Part shown: one piece after another, positions 26,472 through 33,418 of the stretch | Position numbering within the stretch: position 1 is the stretch's first letter | Layout of the letters: each line of letters begins with the position of its first letter | Assembly (NCBI GenBank): GCA_963814985.1 | Contig: CAWFFV010000021.1 | Span: 1-33,537 of the forward strand | Source of the DNA: CAWFFV01 sp963814985 | Lineage (GTDB): Bacteria > Chloroflexota > Ktedonobacteria > Ktedonobacterales > Ktedonobacteraceae | Reading direction: 5' to 3' | Length of the DNA: 33,537 bases | Notes under the pieces: model-generated | The model's database searches: none | What the model was told of the DNA's origin: nothing | The model's input: only the letters and a program-made list of their open reading frames with translations | Program-made: the position numbers and the translations under genes

Positions 26472-27941
26472 TTAGACGCCAGTACGCTTGGGGAGCGCTT
26501 CACGTCGCTCAATCTGAGTGTGGTGACCGGGGGTGTGCTCTTCCAGTGGCCTGGGTATCATCCGAGCCAAACAAAAGGGAAGCTGGCGTCCTCATTGGGA
26601 GGGACTGTTGGCAGCAGTAGCAGCAGTGGTGCCGCCGAACTGGAAGGTGATCGTGACGGCAGACCAGGGGCTCTATGCCGACTGGCTCTGGACGGCGATC
26701 CGGAACCAGGGATGGCATCCGCGGCTGCGCGTCAGCCTGCAGATGGGGTTTCGGGCAGAAGGAGAAGCCGACTTCGTCGCCATTGGCAAGCGGGTGCGGC
26801 GACGCGGTCGCGGGTGGAAGGGGAAAGGAGCATGGAGTGAAACAGGGGCTCGTCTGAAAGCAACGCTGCTGGTGCGGTGGGAAAAAGGGCTATGAGGAAG
26901 CGATCGCGGTCGTGACGGATCTCAGCGAAGAGGAGGTGGAGCTTGCCTGGTACCTGATGCGCTTCTGGATTGAAGACGAGTACAAAGATCACAAGAGCGG
27001 AGGGTGGGGATGGCAGCACACCAAAATGGAGGATCCCAAGCGGGCAGAACGGCTGTGGCTGGCGATGGCAGTAGCGATGCAGATCGCCGTGTTGGTGGGA
27101 GGGCTGGAAGAAGCCAGGAAGAGGAGCAAAGAAGCCGCAAAGCGCGGAAGCGAAAGCAGCCCAGGCGGGTAGGCAGGCCCGCCAAGCCGCTGCACAAACC
27201 GCGAGGGCGCGAGCAGAGCTGTCTGGTGCGGGGCCAGCAAAGCATCCAGGCGGCAGTGATACGGGCAGAAGCGCTGCCGCAGGGATACGTGGTGAGTGAG
27301 CCGTGGCCCAGGCACACCTATCGGCCCAGGAAGCCAACAGGCAAGCGGGGAACGAAAAGCCAGAAGAGGGAGGCGAACCGACGCTACAAACAACGGCGAC
27401 GAGCGCGAGGCGATGAGGCGGACAAACAACAGGTCCGAGAGAGCGTGCAAGAGCGACGCACAAGGCAGCGGCAAGCGCAGCAAGCCAACGCCGCGAACCG
27501 AGAAGCCGAGCAAAAAAAGGAACAAGCAACCGAGCGCAGGAGACTGCAGCAAGAGCGAGCCCAAGAGCGCAGACACCGCCGCTGCAGCGCCACGAGATGC
27601 AAGAGGAACAAGCCCGCAAGCGTGAACTCCGTTTGCAAGGCAAAGAAGAAGACGAGCGATTACGCATCCAACGCCGTCTTTGGCATGAAGAGGTCCAACG
27701 AGAGCGTGCCGCCCGCCTGCAGCATCAAGAGCAACATACTGCACACTCTTCTTCTCTGCCCACCCCCTCTTCATCGCCTTCGTCAAGAATATTGCCCTCT
27801 CAGCAGGTTCTCACGGAGCCTCCAATGCCACCTTAGCCTATACCTACCCGTGAAAATGAGAGACCCCTCTCCACGAGAACCTTTTTTCTTATTCATACAT
27901 ATGATTATGCTATTGAGGAGAGAACGCCACACAGCTTACTC

Positions 27942-28080
27942 CGAAGGAGAAATTCGTTACCCTCTATTTGTAGGTGTTTTTGGGTATCCTTCTCAAGCTC
28001 AAAATTTTCTTGTTTGTTTGTTGCCATTGGCTAAAATTTGTTGTAGTTTGTGTGGGTTGATGTATTGGTTGCTGTAGTTA
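27942..28080 (-). repeat. Right arm of the ~140-bp inverted repeat bracketing IS-A copy 2
   Basis: This is the complement of the left arm at 24488-24625. It directly precedes the CRISPR leader region. Beyond the arm, a weaker match continues (CTCAGATCAAA occurs on both outer sides, 24449 and complement of about 28126), so the repeated unit may originally have been longer. Confidence 0.7.
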
Positions 28081-28158
28081 CTGTGGTTCTCAGAGAAAAG
28101 TTTGCTGGTTGACGTTTTGATCTGAGAGTTTTTCAATGGTAAGCAATGAATCCTTAAA

Positions 28159-28350
28159 GCTGAACAATTCAGCGCGAGGCGCAGGGATGGACTCGCTGAG
28201 CGTAGCATCGCGCTTGGCTCTACAAGCGGATGGAAGGCAAAGGTAATAAGAAAGCTCTTATGTATTTACTCAAACACAGGTTCTTTTTTGTGGAGCCTCG
28301 CGGAAAGTATTGTCTAAACTGGCTCCTCATGCTATACTGTGAGGGGAGGA
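28159..28350 (+). promoter_or_regulatory. CRISPR leader
   Basis: 192 bp directly ahead of the first repeat. Its first 80-90 bp resemble the sequence right after cas2 at 33419 (shared CTGAGCGTAGC, GGCTCTA.AAGCGG-like and TGGAAGGC blocks). The opposite end of the array has the degenerate repeat, so the leader is on this side. Confidence 0.65.
28310..28338 (+). promoter_or_regulatory. Putative CRISPR array promoter
   Basis: TTGTCT (28310-28315), 17-bp spacer, TATACT (28333-28338): 9 of 12 consensus positions. The expected start lies 5-8 bases before the first repeat. Confidence 0.55.
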
Positions 28351-28597
28351 GGCTAAATGGTAGGGGCTGCCTGTTGAGGATTGAAACATGAAGTTCCTGC
28401 TGGATACCGTATTTCAGGGCTAAATGGTAGGGGCTGCCTGTTGAGGATTGAAACGTTAAAACAATGTCTGCACTACCGAAATCACAACATTGGCTAAATG
28501 GTAGGGGCTGCCTGTTGAGGATTGAAACATTACAGCGTATACTTTGCTCTCGTATCCTATTGGTTAAATGGTAGGGGCTGCCTGTTGAGGGGTGCAA

Positions 28598-29926
28598 CTA
28601 ACTTATTTGTAGAAGTCCCTTATTGATGGATTTGGCCCGCTGTAAAGCTCGTACATTGATAACTAAATAGATCAAGGTATTCAGATTGGTAACAGAGCGC
28701 CTATTATGTACTCTTGGTCGCTCGATGCCCAGTTCTTTGGCCTGACTATTGATACGTTCGCAACTGGTGCGCTGATTGTAGACGACTTTGTAAAGAGGAC
28801 CCTCACGATTGAGCGTCACACGCATGAGTCCACCAGCTTCCCAGTTGGGATCTTTCTTACAGCCTTTGCCTTTGAGGAACTGCTCATGTTCACAGGTCTC
28901 GGAGGTGGGAGAAGGAAAGAGGAGCGGGCAGAGAAAGCGTTGAGCACGGTATCCGTTGGTGTGATTGAACTGGAAGGAAGGGATCATACGCAATCCTTGT
29001 TGACAGACGGGCACTCCATCGCGATCACGGAAACCGTCATGATGTCCATGTCCGTTGAGCGGGACAGCTGCGATTCCGCCATGACGAGCAGCCGCTTGAT
29101 AGACATACCAGGCATCGAAAGCGGCATCAGCGGTGATATGGATGGGGAAAGCTTGTAAGGCGAGAACGGCTCGCCGATACAAGGGCTGAAAATAGGTGAC
29201 ATCGCCTTCATTGAACGTCTGCGTGTATTCGGCGAGGACAACATCGCCATAGTCAGGAGTCGTAGCGGCAGCAACGCCGGAGCCATAACCCCAGACATAT
29301 TCCTTTTTCTCTTTGGTGGAACCATCAGGCTGCTCCTGATTGGTTGAGCGTTTGACGCCAAGTTTGCAATCAGGATCACCGGGAAGAATTTTGGTTTTGT
29401 CATAGCGCTCTTTGACGTAGACACGCTCGTTGTTTTCCTTGACCCAGGCAAAAATATGTTTCACATCGAAGGCGGTGACTTCACCAAGTCCAGGGATCTC
29501 TTCTTTGAGATCGCGCACGGTAGCAGCAAGCAAGTTTTGGAGCAAGGCTTGATCCAACTGGCGGAGCTTCTCACCAAACCAATAGCGACAGGGCAGTGTG
29601 CCTTCGACATCAAAGCCAAAGTCGGCGCTCGGATCAAGCTGGAGGTGGAAGCCGAGTTCGATGACGAGCAAGGGATGTTTGAGCAAGAAAGCACGCAATT
29701 GTTTGGCGTAGATCAAGCCTTCTTTGATGCGCACGAGAAAGGCTTTGAGATAGGCAGTGATGGGATGACCATGAGAGCCGCAACAGCGAGAACGTTGAGC
29801 TTGCCAGCGATCAACCACAGACCAATCGAACAGGGAAAAGAAGGCCCGATAGTCGGCGACAACGGGATCAGCGGAGAGCAGGGAGACCATGGTAGACTGG
29901 TCAAAGCGATGAGAAGAGGGTATCAT
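28598..29926 (-). CDS. DDE superfamily transposase (IS5/IS1182-like, family unassigned)
   Basis: The protein is 442 aa, intact. N-terminal part: FFSLFDWSVVDRWQAQR and HPITAYLKAFLVRIKEGL, a helical DNA-binding region. Catalytic Asp in EVTAFDVKHIFAWVKENN, second Asp in HITADAAFDAWYVYQAAA, Glu in TSCERINSQAKELGI, then a C-terminal LNTLIYLVINVRALQRA, an arrangement like IS5/IS1182 DDE enzymes. An insertion containing a Cys/His cluster (CPLLFPSPTSETCEHEQFL, KGKGCKKDP) lies between the second Asp and the Glu and may bind a metal. Start ATG 29926 with AAAGGAG eight bases upstream. The stop codon lies within the terminal inverted repeat, so nearly all non-coding DNA of the element is on the promoter side. 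Confidence 0.88.
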   Translation of the reverse strand: MIPSSHRFDQSTMVSLLSADPVVADYRAFFSLFDWSVVDRWQAQRSRCCGSHGHPITAYLKAFLVRIKEGLIYAKQLRAFLLKHPLLVIELGFHLQLDPSADFGFDVEGTLPCRYWFGEKLRQLDQALLQNLLAATVRDLKEEIPGLGEVTAFDVKHIFAWVKENNERVYVKERYDKTKILPGDPDCKLGVKRSTNQEQPDGSTKEKKEYVWGYGSGVAAATTPDYGDVVLAEYTQTFNEGDVTYFQPLYRRAVLALQAFPIHITADAAFDAWYVYQAAARHGGIAAVPLNGHGHHDGFRDRDGVPVCQQGLRMIPSFQFNHTNGYRAQRFLCPLLFPSPTSETCEHEQFLKGKGCKKDPNWEAGGLMRVTLNREGPLYKVVYNQRTSCERINSQAKELGIERPRVHNRRSVTNLNTLIYLVINVRALQRAKSINKGLLQIS

Positions 29927-30044
29927 AACAACAACTCCTTTGTGTGAGCGGAATGGTTTTTTTTGATACTCTGCACGAGGAGTTTTCTTTTGGCAAGAGG
30001 AGGAGGACGTTTTGATGGCAAGATCAGCAATCGTTTGAGGAAGA

Positions 30045-30220
30045 AGTTACTTGCTCGATTGGTGATCTCCCAAAACTTGAGCAATGAGTGATGTGTTCTG
30101 GTTTTGATCGAAAGAGACGACTGATTTCAACTGGAAAGTTACTTGCTCTTGTTTTTCTGCAAAATCCGTTCGATTAGAAATCGTGGAAATTCCCGATTTG
30201 CATAAATAAGTTACTTGCAC
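30045..30220 (+). repeat. Three subterminal direct repeats in the IS within the CRISPR array
   Basis: AGTTACTTGCTC at 30045-30056 and 30137-30148, and AGTTACTTGCAC at 30209-30220 inside the terminal inverted repeat. Spacings are 92 and 72 bp. They lie in the 300-bp non-coding end of the element and are likely transposase-binding sites. Confidence 0.6.
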
Positions 30221-30319
30221 CCCTCCCGTTGAGGATTGAAACAAGCAACTCATCCTATAAGCCAGACGTGTGGTTAGGGGCTAAATGGTCGGGGTAACCT
30301 GTTGAGGATTAAGCCGGAG

Positions 30320-30346
30320 AACCACTTCTCACTCGAGAAGTGGTTT
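30320..30346 (+). terminator. Rho-independent terminator directly after the last CRISPR repeat
   Basis: AACCACTTCTC pairs perfectly with GAGAAGTGGTT (11 bp, loop ACTC) and is followed by TTT. It starts five bases after the end of the degenerate repeat, so it would end the pre-crRNA transcript. Confidence 0.85.
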
Positions 30347-30872
30347 TTGTTGTGTTCGATGAGATAGGCTGGGAAATCCTCCAGGCCATGTTCATCCCAA
30401 GGTCGAACCGTTGATTAACACCCAGAGCTTCCAGCCAGAGAGCCGGCAAAGAGTCCCAAAACGGTCGTTTTTTAGACGATTTCACGTATCCCCATTCTTT
30501 TCCCAAAAAGCCACAAAATGTGTTCATATTGCCATCTTTTCATCAACGTCCCAAAAGGTCTGTCCGATGATGATGAGTTTTTGTACGATGAACCCATTGC
30601 GGACACAGAGGAAAGGAAAACATCCGATGAAAATAGGCTCTCTCCGTGTCTCTCGCTCAACGCAACAGATATGCTGAGAAAACAAGACGAGAAGCTCACC
30701 TATAAAGTGGCTTCCCGCCTTGTTTTTTGATGCCGAAGGGGGACTCGAACCCCTTTCAGCGCTTGTTTAGGGTAACTTAAGCTCTGCTTGAGTGAACTTT
30801 TTGAGCGTAGCACAGTGCGATTTTTGTCCAATATTGTCCAGTCTTTCTTATTTCGGTCAAGTGTATTTGCAC
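30347..30872. other. Intergenic region between CRISPR array and acidic protein gene
   Basis: Small ORFs exist on both strands (for example 30518-30730 plus and 30309-30527 minus), but they overlap antisense and none resembles a known protein. The only notable item is the tRNA-3'-end-like sequence at 30731-30760. Confidence 0.4.
30731..30760 (-). other. tRNA 3'-end-like fragment (possible attachment site)
   Basis: On the minus strand GCTGAAAGGGGTTCGAGTCC then CCCTTCGGCA looks like the T arm (loop TTCGAGT) and 3' acceptor strand of a tRNA. No matching 5' acceptor (TGCCGAA), D arm or anticodon arm exists upstream. Such fragments are left by integrative elements that use tRNA 3' ends. The fifth T-stem pair would be A-C, so this is tentative. 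Confidence 0.4.
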
Positions 30873-31442
30873 TCAGTTTTGCTCAGTTTTTGGGGAGTCA
30901 TCTTCGATCACATAGGGGTGTGGCGTCCGAGAAGGCTCATCAGAAAATGGGGAGAACCAATCCCTGAAAGCTAATGGGGACAGACCCATGAACTGAGCCA
31001 CCTCTGTCTCCTCAATGCCATCATAGGCATTGTCGTAGAGGTACTCAAAATCGGTATCCTCAAAATATGTGTCGATAAATGCGTCAAAAGCGTTTTCTAC
31101 TTCCTCATCTGTATCATCTTCAAGGTACCTCTTTGCTTCCTGAATAATGACCCATGCAGCTAGTTCTTCTGCTAAAGAGGAAAGTGCCATATGTTCTGGC
31201 TGCGCTAATTTCCACGCCACAGTGAGAATACAAACAGCGAACTTTCGCAAAAAACGCGGAGTATATTGATACAGATAGCGTTCTGGTAGATAGATGCCTA
31301 ACATTGTGTCGGCGACATCTTCCGGTTTCTTTACGTTCTGGAGATCGTCAAAGATACTATCTATGAGTACGTCGCAACTGACCTGGAGTGCTCGCTGCTC
31401 CTGCGGGGTAAGTTCGTTCGTGTAAGCTTGTCCGATTGACAT
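30873..31442 (-). CDS. Acidic protein of unknown function, 189 aa
   Basis: I do not recognise the family. From MSIGQAYTNELTPQEQRALQ (ATG 31442, AAGGAGGGAACA upstream, a strong site; an in-frame start 48 bases earlier has none) the protein is mostly helical. A middle helix FLRKFAVCILTVAWKLAQPE, then LAEELAAWVIIQEAKRYLED, and a strongly acidic part (DDTDEEVENAFDAFIDTYFE, DTDFEYLYDNAYDGIEETEV). It ends GLSPLAFRDWFSPFSDEPS and an acidic tail. No membrane segments, Cys motifs or nuclease motifs. It is transcribed away from cas1 and lies between the array and the cas remnant. The net negative charge is reminiscent of DNA-mimic proteins, but nothing more specific supports that. The gene is intact. 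Confidence 0.65.
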   Translation of the reverse strand: MSIGQAYTNELTPQEQRALQVSCDVLIDSIFDDLQNVKKPEDVADTMLGIYLPERYLYQYTPRFLRKFAVCILTVAWKLAQPEHMALSSLAEELAAWVIIQEAKRYLEDDTDEEVENAFDAFIDTYFEDTDFEYLYDNAYDGIEETEVAQFMGLSPLAFRDWFSPFSDEPSRTPHPYVIEDDSPKTEQN

Positions 31443-31707
31443 TGTTCCCTCCTTGTCCCTGATCACTTCCATCTTGCTGTAGTCTAGCATATTCTCTTAC
31501 CGTTTTCTAGATAGATAGTGATATTTTCTTTAAGCATTTTGATTATAGGCACAGGATAGTGACATCGCGTCGGGAAGGACAGAAGGGTTTTTGCTACCTC
31601 GGATGGGGTTCAACTGCGCACATACCAGCAAACGAGTATCCTGAGAGGATAGCTGTTTCGTTGGAGCCTGGAAAGATGGGTCTTGTTGGAAAATGTGAGA
31701 AAGGCAG

Positions 31708-31959
31708 CCAGGGAAACCGCCCATTCCTTCTGGCTATATCTTCTACATTGGTTCGCAACGGCGGGTCCCAGTCCACTTTACGCAGCAGTTGCGGGCCAGA
31801 ACGCGAGCAGCCATCGCGCAGGCATTACAAGTAGCAGTCCTTGAAACCCCACCGCCGCCGCTCTCAGGCAAGATGGTGGCGCGATGTCCCAATTGTAGCC
31901 TGTTACCTCTCTGCCTGCCAGATGAAGTGCGGTTGCTGCAATCTCAAAAAAGAAAATGA
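31708..31959 (+). pseudogene. cas4: Cas4 C-terminal remnant
   Basis: In the frame ending at TGA 31957-31959 the sequence reads GYIFYIGSQRRVPVHFTQQL, then RARTRAAIAQALQVAV, PPPPLSG and CPNCSLLPLCLPDEVRLL. This is the C-terminal part of Cas4: the beta strand YIFYxGSxRRVPV, the helix with RxxTxxAI, and the three C-terminal cysteines (C-x2-C-x5-C) that, with one N-terminal Cys, hold the iron-sulfur cluster. The frame is closed by TGA at 31696 and contains no start; the PD-(D/E)XK nuclease domain and the first Cys are missing. The ORF in another frame (31559-31834) is spurious. Cas4 normally trims prespacers and selects PAM-side ends for Cas1-Cas2. The stop is 48 bp before cas1, the normal cas4-cas1-cas2 order. 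Confidence 0.8.
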
Positions 31960-32007
31960 TCTGAATTTGCGGGCTTGTAAACCGCGCCACTACGAAGGAG
32001 CATTGCC

Positions 32008-33105
32008 ATGCCAACGCTTTACCTGACCGAAGAGTATGCTATTGTGCGTCGTGATAGCGAAGACTGCCTGCTGGTACAAATTCCTGAAAGGCGAGGAAAG
32101 GATGGTGCGATGCCTGTACCTGCTCGCAAGGAGCGCGTTCCACTGATCAAAATCGATGAAGTGGTGGTGCTGGGTGAGGTGACCCTGACGGCCTCGGCTC
32201 TGCATTTGCTGCTGGAACGTGACATCGAGATCACCTTTTTAGGGTATTACGGCCAGTTCAAAGGCCGCCTCTCACCCTCATTTTCGAAGAATGCCATCTT
32301 GCGCATGGCACAATACCAGGCACATCAAGATATGACCAGACGCTGCGAACTGGCCCGCCGCTTCGTGATTGGCAAACTCTCAAATCAGCGCCAGCGGTTA
32401 CAGCGTTATAATCGTACGCGCCAGGATACTGAGGTCAATCGGGCGATCAAGCAACTTACTGATCTGACCACAGGTCTGGCAACTCTCCCAGTGCATCAAC
32501 CGCCTGGGATGAAGTTGTTAGCCAGCGGAGATCATCGCATTGAAGGCACCGCGCTGGAAATCATCCTTGGTATGGAAGGGGCGGGCAGTGCAGCCTACTT
32601 TCGTTGCTTTGGGAAGCTACTATCCGACCAGAAACAGTGGCCTTTCCCAGGACGTGTCAAGCGACCACCGACTGACCCGGTGAATTCCTTGCTCAGCTTT
32701 GGCTATTCACTGCTCACGAACAAAGTTGCCAGCGCGGTGCAACTCGTTGGCTTCGATCACTTTGTGGGCTACTTGCACAGTACCTTTTATGGCAGACCGG
32801 CTTTAGCACTTGATCTGTTGGAAGAATTTCGACCCATCATCGTCGATTCGGTTGTGGTGGACATGCTGAATCATCACATGCTGACTCCCGCTGATTTTGT
32901 CGTGGAGCTGGGAGCCTATCGGCTTAAGCAGAACAAGCGCACCATCTTCTTCACGAAATTTGAAGAGAGGCTGAGCGAAGAGATTCAGCATCCGATTTTC
33001 GGTTACAAGACCAGCTATCGACGCTGTCTCGAATTGCAAGCGCGACTGCTGGGAAAAGTGTTGACTGGAGAGATTGACGAGTACCCGCCGTTGCTTGTCA
33101 GGTAA
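32008..33105 (+). CDS. cas1: CRISPR-associated endonuclease Cas1
   Basis: The protein is 365 aa, intact. With Cas2 it forms the integrase that inserts new spacers at the leader end of an array. The N-terminal beta domain (MPTLYLTEEYAIVRRDSEDC, PLIKIDEVVVLGEVTLTASA) precedes the helical catalytic domain: Glu190 in GMEGAGSAAYF, His257 in GFDHFVGYLHSTFYG, Asp269/Glu272 in ALDLLEEFRPIIVDSVV, the three metal-binding positions, and NSLLSFGYSLLTNKV between them. It is slightly longer than the usual 320-340 aa because of a basic insertion near residues 27-40 (PERRGKDGAMPVPARKER). ATG 32008 has GAAGGAG seven bases upstream. It is in an operon with cas2 (7-bp gap). Features fit type I-D/III-like Cas1 proteins, but the subtype cannot be assigned without effector genes. 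Confidence 0.96.
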   Translation: MPTLYLTEEYAIVRRDSEDCLLVQIPERRGKDGAMPVPARKERVPLIKIDEVVVLGEVTLTASALHLLLERDIEITFLGYYGQFKGRLSPSFSKNAILRMAQYQAHQDMTRRCELARRFVIGKLSNQRQRLQRYNRTRQDTEVNRAIKQLTDLTTGLATLPVHQPPGMKLLASGDHRIEGTALEIILGMEGAGSAAYFRCFGKLLSDQKQWPFPGRVKRPPTDPVNSLLSFGYSLLTNKVASAVQLVGFDHFVGYLHSTFYGRPALALDLLEEFRPIIVDSVVVDMLNHHMLTPADFVVELGAYRLKQNKRTIFFTKFEERLSEEIQHPIFGYKTSYRRCLELQARLLGKVLTGEIDEYPPLLVR

Positions 33106-33112
33106 GGAAGTG

Positions 33113-33418
33113 ATGAGAAGGAACAGCAGGATCAGCAATCAGACCACATGCTATGTGATTGCCTATGATATTCCCAATGACAAGAGGCGCAAGAAAATCC
33201 ACAAAATCCTGCTGGGACATGGCAAGTGGACGCAATACTCATTGTTCGAGTGCTTTTTGAGTAGAAAGGATCTGGTGCTCTTGCAAGCAAAGTTGGAACC
33301 GCAACTGGTTGCGGCAGAGGATAGCGTGCGGTTTTATCCGCTCTGTGCGAGTTGTGTAAGCAAGGTAGAAACCATTGGTGGGTCTCCGCCTGCCGAAGAA
33401 GTCATGTTTGTTGTATAA
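33113..33418 (+). CDS. cas2: CRISPR-associated protein Cas2
   Basis: The protein is 101 aa from MRRNSRISNQ, of normal Cas2 length. The ferredoxin-like fold is evident: strand 1 CYVIAYDIPNDKRRKKIHKI with the conserved metal-site Asp, then LLGHGKWTQYSLFECFLSRK and the second repeat (VRFYPLCASCVSKVETIG). A short N-terminal basic extension precedes strand 1. The ATG at 33113 has AAGGAAG only 2-3 bases away; a GTG at 33110 is an in-frame alternative. It starts 7 bp after cas1 and acts as the dimeric scaffold of the Cas1-Cas2 integrase. It ends at 33418, directly before a sequence resembling the array leader. Confidence 0.95.
   Translation: MRRNSRISNQTTCYVIAYDIPNDKRRKKIHKILLGHGKWTQYSLFECFLSRKDLVLLQAKLEPQLVAAEDSVRFYPLCASCVSKVETIGGSPPAEEVMFVV

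Larger units (their letters stand above)
24828..27836 (+). pseudogene. IS4 family transposase, decayed second copy
   Basis: It begins MSSSVTSRADWQKRVAELVP as in the intact gene, then breaks: near 24890 (sequence lost around the PSLSPSQ codons), near 24950, at 25010-25030, after 25100, at the nested insertion (25161-26471), near 26550, at 26880 (an extra A in GGGAAAAAGGGC) and near 27115. Pieces recognisable in their own frames include VIVTADQGLYADWLWTAIRN, VELAWYLMRFWIEDEYKDHK and most of the basic tail (SQKREANRRYKQRRRARGD). The start-codon hairpin is also weakened: the left arm reads GAAAAAGAGACCG. Many scattered indels mean it was dead long before the ISAzo13-type element entered, since that element is nearly identical to copy 1. 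Confidence 0.85.
24684..27858 (+). mobile_element. IS4-family insertion sequence A, decayed copy 2, split by ISAzo13-type copy 2
   Basis: Ends CTTTTTCACAGGTAGG and CCTACCCGTGAAAATG are the same as in the intact copy at 13971-15836. Without the nested 1311-bp element and triplet it is 1861 bp. Numerous small indels distinguish it from the intact copy. Confidence 0.8.
28587..30225 (-). mobile_element. DDE insertion sequence inside CRISPR repeat 4
   Basis: The left end GAGGGGTGCAACTAACTTAT and the complement of the right end GAGGGGTGCAAGTAACTTAT form a 22-bp inverted repeat with one mismatch. Length 1639 bp. The 5-bp flanks CTGTT (28582-28586) and CCGTT (30226-30230) are a probable target duplication with one later change. 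Removing the element restores GTT-GAGGATTGAAAC of the repeat. The left inverted repeat overlaps the transposase stop codon. Confidence 0.85.
28351..30315 (+). CRISPR. CRISPR array of five 37-bp repeats, fourth repeat split by an IS
   Basis: The consensus repeat begins GGCTAAATGGTAGGGGCTG and ends CCTGTTGAGGATTGAAAC. The 3' end ATTGAAAC is the Cas6-type handle common in type I and III systems. Repeats: 28351-28387, 28418-28454, 28492-28528 (identical), a fourth whose halves are 28562-28586 (GGTTAAAT variant) and 30231-30242, and a last one at 30279-30315 with at least five changes (TCGGGGTAA, ATTAAGCC). Spacers are 28388-28417 (30), 28455-28491 (37), 28529-28561 (33) and 30243-30278 (36 bp). 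The degenerate last repeat marks the leader-distal end. The array is short and contains an IS, so it is probably old and little used. The spacer targets cannot be determined here. Confidence 0.93.

Noticed and set aside
30731..30820. Complete tRNA gene on the minus strand
   Set aside because: No 5' acceptor strand complementary to TTCGGCA and no anticodon arm can be found upstream.
31559..31834. 91-codon ORF upstream of cas1 as a possible cas gene
   Set aside because: A different frame over the same DNA gives an unambiguous Cas4 C-terminus.
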